From the NCBI GenBank assembly GCA_964248625.1, contig CAXTZG010000003.1, positions 45,508 to 109,507 of the forward strand: 64,000 bases of DNA, written 5' to 3'. Under the pieces are notes generated by a model. It was not told where the DNA came from. It worked only from the letters and a program-made list of their open reading frames with translations, and ran no database searches. This document shows, piece after piece, positions 8,333 to 16,697 of this stretch (its first letter is position 1; each line of letters opens with the position of its first letter). This DNA comes from Lichenicola sp964248625. Lineage in GTDB: Bacteria > Pseudomonadota > Alphaproteobacteria > Acetobacterales > Acetobacteraceae. Made by a program: the position numbers and the translations under genes.

Positions 8333-9801
8333 GGTCTGGCGGCGCGCGATGGGCGCTGCCATGGCTGGCGGCGCTGGCCGCGCTGACCCTGCTGCGGCTG
8401 GCGGTCTGCGCGCTGGCGCCGCTGTCGGCGGACGAGAGCTACTACTGGGTCTGGTCGCGGGCGCTGGCGCCGGGCTACCTCGACCATCCGCCGATGGTCG
8501 CCTTGTGGATCCGCGCGGGCACCCTGCTCTGCGGCGCAGGCGCGTTCGGGGTGCGGCTGCTGTCGCCGCTGTCGGCGGCCCTCGGCACCCTGCTGCTGGC
8601 CTCTGCCGCCGCCGATCTCCTGGACGGCACGCGAGAGCAGCGGCGCCGGCATGCGGTGGTGGCGGGGACGCTGCTGAACGCGACGCTGCTGCTCGGCATC
8701 GGCAGCGTCACCATGACCCCGGACACGCCGCTGCTGTTCTTCTGGACTCTGGCGCTGGCAGCCCTCGGCCGCGCGCTGGCGACCGGGCGCGGCGCATGGT
8801 GGCTGCCGGCCGGGCTCGGCGTCGGGCTGGCGCTCGACAGCAAGTATACCGCGATGCTGACCGCGGCCGGGCTCGTGCTGTGGCTGGTGGGGACGCGTGC
8901 CGGCCGCAGCTGGCTGCGCACCCGCTGGCCCTGGCTCGCCGGGCTGCTGGCGCTGCTGCTGTTCGCGCCGGTGCTGGGCTGGAACGCGACGCATGGCTGG
9001 GCGAGCCTCCTCAAGCAGGGCGGCCGCACCGGCGACTGGCATCCGGCACGCGCCGGGCGGTATCTCGCCGAGCTGCTGGGCGGCCAGGTCGGGCTGGCGA
9101 CGCCGCTGGTCTTCGTGCTGCTGGTGATGGGCATGCGGCGCGCGGTCCGGGCCGGGCGCTGCGGCGCGGCCGGCGCCTCGCTGCTCGCCTGGGTCACGCT
9201 GCTGCCGCTGGCGGTGTTCGTGCAGCATGCGCTCGGCGACCGGGTGCAGGCGAACTGGCCGGGGCTGCTTTATCCCGCCGCCATCGCGGCCGCGGCCTGG
9301 AGCGGATCGGGCTGGTGGCGCGGCGCCGCAGCGCTCGGCCTGGCGCTGACGCTCGTCGTCTATCTCCAGGCGGCCCTGGCGCCGGTGCCGCTGCCGCGCT
9401 CGCTCGACGTCACGCTGCAGCGGCTGGGGGGCTGGACGGCGCTGGCGCGCGATGCCGCCGCCGCCGGCCCGGGCTTCATCGCCGCCGACGAGTACGGGCT
9501 GGCAGCCGAGCTGGCGCGCGCCCTGCCCGGCCGGACGGTGCTGGGGGTCGAGCCGCGCTGGCGCCTGTTCTCGCTGCCGCACGATCCCGGAGCCGGGCGG
9601 ACCGGCCTGCTGGTGCGCAGCGAGCGGCGGCACGACGCGCCCGATCCCGGCCCCTGGTCGGCATTGTCGCCGGCGGGCGAGCTGGTCCGCGCGCGGGACG
9701 GCCAGGTGGCCGAACGCTACCGGCTCTACCGGGTCACGCTCAGGCCCGACCTGCCGCCGGATCTGCGCGCCGCGATCGTCCGGTTGCCCGCTCCGCGTTA
9801 G
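8329..9801 (+). CDS. GT39 (ArnT/PMT-like) membrane glycosyltransferase
   Basis: Polytopic inner-membrane glycosyltransferase of 490 residues that takes sugar from a polyprenyl-phosphate donor. The family signature is SADESYYWVWSRALAPGYL followed by DHPPMVALW near residues 35-58, and DSKYTAMLTAAGL near residue 170. About ten hydrophobic segments follow (for example LAGLLALLLFAPVLGW and TPLVFVLLVMGM), and a soluble C-terminal part of about 120 residues closes the protein. The start is taken as TTG 8329, overlapping the GT2 gene's stop as TTGA; this reads directly into the first membrane helix. No internal ATG is compatible with the family N-terminus. The acceptor (lipid A, protein or polymer) is unknown. 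Confidence 0.82.
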   Translation: MRSGGARWALPWLAALAALTLLRLAVCALAPLSADESYYWVWSRALAPGYLDHPPMVALWIRAGTLLCGAGAFGVRLLSPLSAALGTLLLASAAADLLDGTREQRRRHAVVAGTLLNATLLLGIGSVTMTPDTPLLFFWTLALAALGRALATGRGAWWLPAGLGVGLALDSKYTAMLTAAGLVLWLVGTRAGRSWLRTRWPWLAGLLALLLFAPVLGWNATHGWASLLKQGGRTGDWHPARAGRYLAELLGGQVGLATPLVFVLLVMGMRRAVRAGRCGAAGASLLAWVTLLPLAVFVQHALGDRVQANWPGLLYPAAIAAAAWSGSGWWRGAAALGLALTLVVYLQAALAPVPLPRSLDVTLQRLGGWTALARDAAAAGPGFIAADEYGLAAELARALPGRTVLGVEPRWRLFSLPHDPGAGRTGLLVRSERRHDAPDPGPWSALSPAGELVRARDGQVAERYRLYRVTLRPDLPPDLRAAIVRLPAPR

Positions 9802-9874
9802 CGCGCGGTTAAGCGGTCCCGGTCCAGAATGGCCTTCGCGCAGGATGCGCCGGCTGCAGGGATCGGAAAACCGG

Positions 9875-10899
9875 ATGGCGAAACGGGGCGGCAAGACAGG
9901 ACCGACCATCATCATCCGTCGTGAGGAGGGTGGCGGCGGCGGGCACCATGGCGGTGCCTGGAAGGTGGCGTATGCCGACTTCGTCACCGCGATGATGGCA
10001 TTCTTCCTGCTGATGTGGCTGCTCAACGCCACCACCGAGCAGCAGCGCCGCGGCATCGCCGCCTATTTCAGTCCGATGGCCAGTGTCGAGAACGGCTTCT
10101 CCGGCGCAGGCCTGGTGCCGGGCGGCATCAGTCCGCTGACCGGCGGCACCAGCCTCGTCAACAAGGGCACCGGCTCGCCGCCGAACCCGACCGCGACGCC
10201 GGCCATCCCCGTTCCGGCCGCCGCCGCCGGCCAGGCTCCCGCCGATGGCGACGGCGCTCCGCCCACCGCCGACAGCGACGATGACGATCAGCCTTCGGGG
10301 ACCGCCAGGCTGTCGGCGCAGGCCGCCGGCAAGGATGCCGCCGGAGCGTCCGCCGCGGATGCGGCCCAGCCTGGCGCGCCGTCCGCTTCCACCCAGACCG
10401 CTGCCGGCCGCGCAGCACAGGCGGCAGCGGAGGACACATCGCTGAAGGGCGCCATGGAGCAGATGCGCCAGCTGGTTGCCGCCGACCCGGCATTGGCGGA
10501 CTCCGCCAATCAGATGGCGATCGATGTCACGCCGGAGGGACTCCGCATCCAGATCATGGACAGCGAACGTCAGCCGATGTTCGATCGCGGCGCCGCCATC
10601 CTCAACGCACGTGCCTCGGCGCTGCTGCGCAAGGTCGCTCCGTTTCTGGCGACGCTGCCCGAGCCGGTCTCGATCGGCGGCTATACCGACGGCGCGCCCT
10701 GGGCTCCCGGCACCGCCACCAACTGGACCCTGTCCTCCGGCCGGGCNNNNNNNNNNTCTCCGACGTGTCGGGATTTGCCGACCGCCATCTGCTTCTGCCG
10801 GCCGACCCGATGGCCAGCGCCAACCGCCGCGTCGTGCTCACGCTGCGCCGGCAGCACGAGCTGCCGGCCGGCATTGTTCCCAGCGCGACCGGAGGCTGA
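9875..10899 (+). CDS. motB: Flagellar motor stator protein MotB (interrupted by an assembly gap)
   Basis: Stator subunit anchoring the flagellar motor to peptidoglycan. Visible: a Gly/His-rich N-terminus (EEGGGGGHHGG), then the single transmembrane helix ADFVTAMMAFFLLMWLLN with the proton-carrying Asp at residue 35. A long Ala/Pro/Asp-rich linker runs to about residue 190, followed by the OmpA-like domain (SIGGYTDGAPW, TNWTLSSGRA). Ten N at 10747-10756 cut this domain. After the gap DVSGFADRHLLLPADP and NRRVVLTL continue in a different reading frame (codons begin at 10759), ending with TGA 10897-10899. The gene is probably intact in the genome; an unknown number of bases is missing. It lies 6 bases before motA. 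Confidence 0.88.
10747..10756. other. Assembly gap (10 N) inside motB
   Basis: Ten undetermined bases. The reading frame before the gap (codons starting at 9875) and after it (codons starting at 10759) do not agree if the gap is taken as exactly 10 bases, so the N run is a placeholder. By comparison with the MotB/OmpA fold, roughly 15-25 residues between SSGRA and SDVSGFADR are absent. Confidence 0.97.
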
Positions 10900-10905
10900 G
10901 CCGCC

Positions 10906-11772
10906 ATGTTCACCATCGGCGGCCTGGTTTTCCTGCTCCTGTGCGTGTTCGGCAGCTTCATCGCGTCAGGCGGTGCGATCGGTCCGCTTTTTGCCTCGAT
11001 GCCGTTCGAGCTGCTGAGCATCCTGGGTGCTGCCATCGGCACGTTCCTGATGGCCAACTCGATTCACGACATCAAGCACACGATCGGCGGTTTCAAGAAG
11101 GTCCTGAAGGGACCTGCCTTCAAGAAGGCCGACTATGTCGAGATGCTGAGCATCCTCTACTATTTCGCCAAGCTCGCGACCAGCAAGGGCCCGACCGCGA
11201 TCGAGCCGCATATCGAGAAGCCCGAAAGCAGCAGCGCATTTGCGGCCTTCCCCAAGGTGCTGGCCAACCATCACGCCAGCGCCATGATCTGCGACTATTT
11301 CCGGATGGTCGGCATGAATGCCGACGACCCGCACCAGCTCGACGATATCATGGCCCGCGAGCTCAAGAAGACGCTGGCCGAGGAACTGCACCCCTGCCAC
11401 GCGCTGCAGAGCATGTCGGACGCGCTGCCGGCGCTGGGCATCGTCGCGGCCGTGCTCGGCGTGATCAAGACCATGTCCAAGATCAGCGAGCCGCCGGCGG
11501 TGCTGGGCGAGATGATCGGCGGCGCGCTGGTCGGCACCTTCCTGGGCGTGCTGCTGGCCTACGGGATCGTGGCGCCGATCGCGGCCCGGCTGAATGCGGT
11601 GGTGCTGGAAGAGTCGAAATACTACGAGCTGATCCGCGCGGTGCTGGTGGCCCACCTGCACGGCAATCCGCCGCAGATCAGCGTCGAGAGCGGCCGCAAG
11701 ATGGTGCCCAACGAGCACATGCCGAGCTTCCAGGAGCTCGAGACCGCGGTGCAGAACCTGCAGATCCCGTGA
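10906..11772 (+). CDS. motA: Flagellar motor stator protein MotA
   Basis: Membrane stator subunit forming the ion channel with MotB and pushing on FliG. It is 288 residues, the usual length of the 280-295-residue type. Four membrane segments are visible: residues 3-22 (TIGGLVFLLLCVFGSFIASG), about 33-50 (ELLSILGAAIGTFLMA), and two near residues 180-230 (ALPALGIVAAVLGVIKTM, which holds the conserved Pro, and GGALVGTFLGVLLAYGI). The charged cytoplasmic loop between helices 2 and 3 is present. It starts 6 bases after motB, so the gene order is motB-motA, reversed from the enterobacterial motAB order. No other flagellar structural genes are in the window. Confidence 0.94.
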   Translation: MFTIGGLVFLLLCVFGSFIASGGAIGPLFASMPFELLSILGAAIGTFLMANSIHDIKHTIGGFKKVLKGPAFKKADYVEMLSILYYFAKLATSKGPTAIEPHIEKPESSSAFAAFPKVLANHHASAMICDYFRMVGMNADDPHQLDDIMARELKKTLAEELHPCHALQSMSDALPALGIVAAVLGVIKTMSKISEPPAVLGEMIGGALVGTFLGVLLAYGIVAPIAARLNAVVLEESKYYELIRAVLVAHLHGNPPQISVESGRKMVPNEHMPSFQELETAVQNLQIP

Positions 11773-11829
11773 TGCAGCCGGACGGCCGCTGACGCGTTGC
11801 GGCTGCGCGTCAGCAGGAGAGCGGGACCC

Positions 11830-13332
11830 ATGCAGCAGGTGGCGATGCTCTGCGAGCTCGTCGAGGGCAGGCCCGCGACGGTCGAGCTCGGCGAGACGAA
11901 GATCCTGCTGCTGCGCCAGGGCGACGTCGTGCGCGGTTTCAGCGCCGCCTGCCCGCATGCCGGCGCGCCGCTGGATCAGGGCGCCGTCTGCCAGGGACGC
12001 CTGATCTGCCCCTGGCACAAGGCGATGTTCGACATCACCGACGGCGCCCTGCTGGAGCCGCCGGCGCTGGAAGGGCTGCGTCGCTACCCCGTGGCGGTCG
12101 AGGATGGCAGGGTGCTGGCCTCGCCGGTGCCAATCGAGCCGCCGTCCCGCGCAGGCGGTCCCGACGACCGGACCATGGTGATCGTGGGCGCCGGCGCTGC
12201 CGGTGCCGCCGGTGCCGCCTTTCTGCGCGAATTCGGCTTCGCCGGCCGGATCGTGCTGGTCGGACACGAGGCGGGCGAGGCGTTCGACCGGACCGCGCTG
12301 AGCAAGTTCGTGCTCGAAGGCGACATGGCGCCGCAGGAGGTGCCGCCGCTGCATCCGGACGGCTTCTACGCGGCACACGGGATCGAGCGCCTGCACGACA
12401 GCGTGCTGGCCATCGATCCCGTGGGCCGCACCCTGACGCTGTCCGACGGCGCGCGCCTGTCCTACAGCGCGGCACTGCTGGCCCCTGGCGGCATCCCGCG
12501 GCCGCTCGACGTGCCGGGCCGGGATCGTCCCGGCGTGCACGTGCTGCGCAGCCGCGCCGACGCGGCCGCGATCCTGGCGGAGCTGCCGGACAGGCCGCGC
12601 GTGGTGATCGTCGGCGGCGGCTTCATCGGTCTCGAGGCGGCCTCGGCGCTGCGCAAGCAGCAGATCCCGGTTCAGGTCATCCTGTCGCAGGAGATCCCGT
12701 TCGAGCCGATCCTCGGCGCCGAGATCGGCACCATGCTGCGCCGGCTGCACGAGACCAACGGGGTCGTGTTCCAGACGGGCGCCGCCGTGGTCGCTCTCGA
12801 GGGGGATGGCACGGATGGCCGGGTGCAGGCCGTGCGGCTGGAGGATGGCCGGCGGATCGAGGCGGATCTGGTGCTGGCCGGCGTGGGCGTGCGGCCGGCG
12901 ACGGCGTTCGCAGCCGAGCTGGGGCTGGCGGAGGATGGCGGGCTCGACACCGACCGCGGCATGCGGGTGTGCGACGGGATCTATGCCGCAGGCGACGTGG
13001 CGCGGTTTCCCTTCGGCGACGACGACGGCGACCGCATCCGCGTTGAGCACTGGCGGGTGGCGCAGCAGCATGCGCGGGTCGCTGCGCGCAACATGCTGGG
13101 CGGCAACGCGCGGTTCGAGCAGCCGCCGTTCTTCTGGACCTACCATTACGGCAAGCGGATCGAGGTGCATGGCCACCCGTCCGGCTTCGATCGGGTCGAG
13201 ATCGACGGCGATCTGGACGCGCCGGCGTTCGTGGCGCGGCAGTTCCGCGACGGCGCGCTGGTCGGGCTGATCGGATGCGAGCGCGACACCGAGCTGGCCG
13301 AACTCGCGCTGCAGCTCCCGGCGCGCCCCTGA
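11830..13332 (+). CDS. Rieske domain fused to FAD-dependent NAD(P)H oxidoreductase (AIFM3/ferredoxin reductase type)
   Basis: 500-residue fusion. Residues 1-105 form a Rieske [2Fe-2S] domain with ligands in CPHAG and CPWHK. Residues about 115-400 form a two-dinucleotide-binding oxidoreductase: VIVGAGAAGAAGAAFLREFG for FAD, VVIVGGGFIGLEAASAL for NAD(P)H, and GIYAAGDVARFP. The last 85 residues are a reductase C-terminal domain. This architecture matches the apoptosis-inducing-factor-like/AIFM3 family and ferredoxin reductases of oxygenase systems. The electron acceptor is unknown; no oxygenase is adjacent. ATG 11830 follows GGAGAGCGGGACC. It stands 57 bases after motA and is probably an independent unit. 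Confidence 0.88.
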   Translation: MQQVAMLCELVEGRPATVELGETKILLLRQGDVVRGFSAACPHAGAPLDQGAVCQGRLICPWHKAMFDITDGALLEPPALEGLRRYPVAVEDGRVLASPVPIEPPSRAGGPDDRTMVIVGAGAAGAAGAAFLREFGFAGRIVLVGHEAGEAFDRTALSKFVLEGDMAPQEVPPLHPDGFYAAHGIERLHDSVLAIDPVGRTLTLSDGARLSYSAALLAPGGIPRPLDVPGRDRPGVHVLRSRADAAAILAELPDRPRVVIVGGGFIGLEAASALRKQQIPVQVILSQEIPFEPILGAEIGTMLRRLHETNGVVFQTGAAVVALEGDGTDGRVQAVRLEDGRRIEADLVLAGVGVRPATAFAAELGLAEDGGLDTDRGMRVCDGIYAAGDVARFPFGDDDGDRIRVEHWRVAQQHARVAARNMLGGNARFEQPPFFWTYHYGKRIEVHGHPSGFDRVEIDGDLDAPAFVARQFRDGALVGLIGCERDTELAELALQLPARP

Positions 13333-13343
13333 GGGCCCGAGCC

Positions 13344-13766
13344 TCAGCGCCTGGCCGCACTCGCCTGCCGCGCGATCCGTGCCACCGCAGCGCTGAAGCG
13401 CGGGTCACTGTCGCGCAGCGCGTCCGGCGCGAACCACGCCGCCTCCAGCGCGTCGTCGCCAGCGTTGGGCGTCCCGGCAACCCAGTCGCAGGCGATCGCC
13501 AGCAGGATGACATGATGCTGCAGCGTGCCGTCCGGGGCGCGGCCGATGATGTCGAGCGCCTCGATCAGCCTTGTGGCGCGGCCCTCGATGCCGGTCTCCT
13601 CGCGAAGCTCCCGCTCCACGGCCGCGAACAGCGTCTCGCCCGCCTCGACCCGGCCGCCCGGACAGCCCCACAACCCCTGGTCCGGCGGGTTCGCGCGCCG
13701 CACCAGCAGGATCTGCGACTCGTGCACCAGCACGGCGATCACCGCCGCCACCGGTGCCGGGCTCAT
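13344..13766 (-). CDS. NUDIX hydrolase
   Basis: 140-residue NUDIX pyrophosphohydrolase. The NUDIX box is visible as GGRVEAGETLFAAVERELREETGIEG around residues 35-60, with the metal-binding REETG core (sequence given here only to show the box). It is probably a nucleotide-diphosphate or nucleotide-sugar hydrolase; the substrate is unclear. The start ATG at 13766 overlaps the stop of the upstream msrC gene as ATGA, so the two are translationally coupled. It converges with the Rieske/FAD gene, 11 bases apart. Confidence 0.88.
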   Translation of the reverse strand: MSPAPVAAVIAVLVHESQILLVRRANPPDQGLWGCPGGRVEAGETLFAAVERELREETGIEGRATRLIEALDIIGRAPDGTLQHHVILLAIACDWVAGTPNAGDDALEAAWFAPDALRDSDPRFSAAVARIARQASAARR

Positions 13767-14236
13767 GGAACGTCGAGCGACCGCATCAGCAGACCGGCCG
13801 CGGTCTCGCACAAGGCCTGGTCGGCGGCGGTGAAGCGGTTCGCCACCGGACTGTCGATGTCGAGCACGCCCAGCAGCGCGCCGTTCCGGATCAGCGGCAC
13901 CACGATCTCGCTGCGGGAGGCGGCATCACAGGCGATGTGGCCGGGGAACAGGTGCACGTCCGGAACCAGGATCGTTTCGCGCCGCTCGGCCGCGGTGCCG
14001 CACACGCCCCGGCCCAGCGGAATGCGCACGCAGGCCACCCGGCCCTGGAACGGCCCCAGCACCAGATCCTCCCCGCGCAGGAAATAGAACCCCGCCCAGT
14101 TCACGTCCGGCAGGCTCTGGAACAGCAGCGCCGCCATGTTGGCGGAATTCGCGATCAGATCGCGCTCGCCCGCGAACACCGCTGCCAGCGTCTCGATCAG
14201 GTTGTCCGGATCGGCGGCTGCCTGGTCGAGCTGCAT
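13763..14236 (-). CDS. msrC: GAF-domain free methionine-(R)-sulfoxide reductase
   Basis: 157-residue single GAF domain that reduces free methionine-R-sulfoxide, an antioxidant role in the cytoplasm. Typical motifs are NWAGFYFLRGEDLVLGPFQG, the cysteine-bearing VACVRIPLGRGVCGTAA, a third cysteine in HIACDAASRSEIVVP, and LGVLDIDSP. The start MQLDQA at 14236 is chosen because the in-frame extension to 14293 runs into the tRNA-Arg gene. The tRNA is only 27 bases upstream on the same strand, so msrC may be read through from the tRNA promoter. It is coupled to the NUDIX gene. Confidence 0.9.
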   Translation of the reverse strand: MQLDQAAADPDNLIETLAAVFAGERDLIANSANMAALLFQSLPDVNWAGFYFLRGEDLVLGPFQGRVACVRIPLGRGVCGTAAERRETILVPDVHLFPGHIACDAASRSEIVVPLIRNGALLGVLDIDSPVANRFTAADQALCETAAGLLMRSLDVP

Positions 14237-14263
14237 GCGCGCACCGTGTGGTGGAAGGAGCAG

Positions 14264-14340
14264 TGGCGCACCCGGAAAGACTCGAACTTCCAACCCCCAG
14301 ATTCGTAGTCTGGTGCTCTATCCAATTGAGCTACGGGTGC
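14264..14340 (-). tRNA. tRNA-Arg(ACG)
   Basis: 77-base cloverleaf read on the minus strand. The acceptor stem pairs GCACCCG with CGGGTGC, followed by discriminator G and an encoded CCA. The D arm contains AGCTCAATTGGATAGAGC. The anticodon stem is CCAGA/TCTGG around the loop CTACGAA, giving anticodon ACG (Arg, A34 read as inosine). The T arm contains GGTTCGAGT-type sequence (AGTTCGAGT). The structure is complete, and no attachment site or integrase lies next to it. Confidence 0.97.
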
Positions 14341-14397
14341 CTGGCCAATGCGGGCGGGGTGTAACGGATGGGGAAATGCTCCGCAAGCCCCGGCCGC

Positions 14398-14859
14398 TCA
14401 ATTCCCGAACGCCCGGCTCAGCGGGTGGTCGGCCGGACGGACCAGCACCACGTGGGCGCGGCAGGACGGGGTGCCGTAGGTGCCGTCGATCCGGGTGCCG
14501 TCGGCGGCGAGACGGCCCTCGAACACCATCGGCAACGGCTTCTTGTTCATGTCGACGAGCGCCAGCTGCGCGTGCAGGCGCGGATCGCCCGCCGGACGCC
14601 GGCCATGCAGCACCAGCACCCCGCTGGTGGGGATGAAGGAGATGTCGCGTCCGTCCACCAGCAGCCGGGCGGCGGTCCGGTCCGGGCAGCGACCCTTGTC
14701 GGTGACCAGCGTGCCGGTCCATTCGCCGTTCGGATCGCCCGGTGTCCCGACGCCGCCGCATGCCGTGAGCAGCAGGCCGGGCAGCAGCGCCATGAGCGTC
14801 CGGAGCCCGGCCGGGACGCTTCGACGGGCCCGCGCGCCCTGGGGCTGGTGCATGCTCAT
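14398..14859 (-). CDS. Small lipoprotein of unknown function
   Basis: 153 residues from ATG 14859 (MSMHQPQG). It has a basic N-terminus (ARARRSVPAG), a hydrophobic segment (LRTLMALLPGLLL) and lipobox LTAC near residue 36, so a lipidated periplasmic protein is expected. The mature part, about 115 residues, begins with NGEWTGTLVTDKGRCPD and is beta-rich, with two further cysteines (RCPD, PSCRAHVVL) that could pair. The function is not recognised. It is divergent from guaA, with a 112-base spacer. Confidence 0.72.
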   Translation of the reverse strand: MSMHQPQGARARRSVPAGLRTLMALLPGLLLTACGGVGTPGDPNGEWTGTLVTDKGRCPDRTAARLLVDGRDISFIPTSGVLVLHGRRPAGDPRLHAQLALVDMNKKPLPMVFEGRLAADGTRIDGTYGTPSCRAHVVLVRPADHPLSRAFGN

Positions 14860-14971
14860 GATCGTCCTCCGCCCTGGCTCCTGCCGGCCCGGGTGGGTAT
14901 AGCAAGCCGGACCGTTTTTGCGATCCTGCGGCCCGTCCCGGCGCGGCCCTCCTGTTCGAAGGTCCATCACC

Positions 14972-16543
14972 ATGAGCGAGCTCGAAGCCGTCCTGCACGA
15001 GGACCGGGTCCTGATCCTGGATTTCGGCAGCCAGGTGACCCAGCTCATCGCCCGCCGCGTGCGCGAAAGCGGCGTCTACTGCGAGATCTGGCCGTTCAAT
15101 GTCGATCCCGGGCGCATCGCGGGCTTCGGCGCGCGCGGCATCATCCTGTCCGGCGGCCCGGCCAGCGTTACCGAGGCGGCGTCGCCGCGCGTGCCGGACG
15201 AGGTGTTCGCCCTCGGCATGCCGGTGCTGGGCATCTGCTACGGCCAGCAGGCGATGTGCGCGCAGCTGGGCGGCGCGGTCGAGACGCACGAGCATCGCGA
15301 GTTCGGCCGCGCCCATGTTGAGGTACTGGAGGACAGCGCCCTGCTGCGTGGCATCTGGCAGCGCGGCGCGCGCGAGCAGGTGTGGATGAGCCATGGCGAC
15401 CGCGTGACGCGCCTGCCTCCCGGCTTCAAGGCGGTGGCGGTCAGCGAAGGCGCGCCTTATGCCATCATCGTCGACGAGGGCCGGCGGCTGTATGGCGTGC
15501 AGTTCCATCCCGAGGTGGTGCACACGCCGCACGGGGCGGCGCTGCTGCGCAACTTCACCCACGACGTCGCCGGCTGCCGGGGTGCCTGGACCATGGCCGG
15601 GTTCCGCGACCTCGAGATCGAGCGCATCCGCGCCCAGGTCGGCACCGGCCGGGTGATCTGCGGCCTGTCGGGCGGCGTCGACAGCTCGGTGGCGGCGGTG
15701 CTGATCCACGAGGCGATCGGCGACCAGCTCACCTGCATCTTCGTCGATCACGGCATGCTGCGCGCGGGCGAGGCGGAGGAGGTGGTCGGCACCTTCCGCG
15801 GCCGGTTCAACATCCGGCTGATCCATCGCGACGCCAGCGACCTGTTCCTGGGCGCACTCGCCGGCGTCACCGACCCCGAGACCAAGCGCAAGACCATCGG
15901 CCGGCTGTTCATCGAGGTGTTCGACGAGGAGGCGAACACCCTGGGCGGCGCCGACTTCCTGGCGCAGGGCACGCTGTATCCGGACGTGATCGAGAGCGTG
16001 AGCTTCACCGGCGGCCCGTCGGTGACGATCAAGAGCCACCACAATGTCGGCGGCCTGCCGGAGCGGATGCGCATGCAGCTGGTCGAGCCGCTGCGCGAGC
16101 TGTTCAAGGACGAGGTGCGGGTGCTGGGGCGCGAGCTCGACATCCCCGAGAGCATCGTCGGGCGGCATCCGTTCCCGGGGCCGGGGCTGGCGATCCGCAT
16201 TCCGGGCGACATCGACCGCGACAAGCTCGACCTGCTGCGCCGCGTCGACACCATCTTCCTCGAGGAGATCCGCTCGGCCGGCCTCTACGATGCGATCTGG
16301 CAGGCCTTCGCGGTGCTGCTGCCGGTGCGCACCGTCGGCGTGATGGGCGACGGCCGCACCTACGACCAGGCCTGCGCGCTCAGGGCGGTGACCAGCACCG
16401 ACGGCATGACCGCCGAGGTGTATCCGTTCGACATGGGCTTCCTGAACCGGGTCGCCGGGCGGATCGTCAACGAGGTGCGCGGCATCAACCGCGTGACCTA
16501 CGACATCACCTCCAAGCCGCCCGGCACCATCGAGTGGGAGTGA
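14972..16543 (+). CDS. guaA: GMP synthase (glutamine-hydrolysing)
   Basis: Last step of GMP synthesis: XMP + ATP + glutamine to GMP. The N-terminal class I glutamine amidotransferase has its nucleophile Cys in LGICYGQQAM (about residue 89) and its catalytic His-Glu in GVQFHPEVVHT. The ATP pyrophosphatase P-loop SGGVDSSVA lies near residue 230. The C-terminal dimerisation domain ends in the invariant GTIEWE. Length is 523 residues, as expected. ATG 14972 agrees with family starts; the in-frame extension to 14918 has no support. It seems monocistronic. No purine-riboswitch-like structure was noticed upstream. Confidence 0.97.
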   Translation: MSELEAVLHEDRVLILDFGSQVTQLIARRVRESGVYCEIWPFNVDPGRIAGFGARGIILSGGPASVTEAASPRVPDEVFALGMPVLGICYGQQAMCAQLGGAVETHEHREFGRAHVEVLEDSALLRGIWQRGAREQVWMSHGDRVTRLPPGFKAVAVSEGAPYAIIVDEGRRLYGVQFHPEVVHTPHGAALLRNFTHDVAGCRGAWTMAGFRDLEIERIRAQVGTGRVICGLSGGVDSSVAAVLIHEAIGDQLTCIFVDHGMLRAGEAEEVVGTFRGRFNIRLIHRDASDLFLGALAGVTDPETKRKTIGRLFIEVFDEEANTLGGADFLAQGTLYPDVIESVSFTGGPSVTIKSHHNVGGLPERMRMQLVEPLRELFKDEVRVLGRELDIPESIVGRHPFPGPGLAIRIPGDIDRDKLDLLRRVDTIFLEEIRSAGLYDAIWQAFAVLLPVRTVGVMGDGRTYDQACALRAVTSTDGMTAEVYPFDMGFLNRVAGRIVNEVRGINRVTYDITSKPPGTIEWE

Positions 16544-16697
16544 CGCAAGGCCTTCCGCCGATGCGCCGGCAGGATCCGGCGTGGGAGCCGCCTTCAGCAT
16601 TTCTTAACAGGCATGCGCTAGGACCTGAACGGTGGTCAGGAACGATGACGTGCAAGCAAGCGGGCGGGAGCGCCGATACCCATCGTTGAGCTGCCGG

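Noticed and set aside
10966..13176. 736-codon open frame on the minus strand opposite motA and the Rieske/FAD gene
   Set aside because: It is antisense to two well-supported genes, is rich in His/Gln/Arg typical of mirrored GC-rich codons, and contains no family motif.
14264..14340. tRNA-Arg as a possible integration site of a mobile element
   Set aside because: No direct repeat of the tRNA 3' end, integrase or foreign composition was seen nearby; the flanking genes are ordinary.
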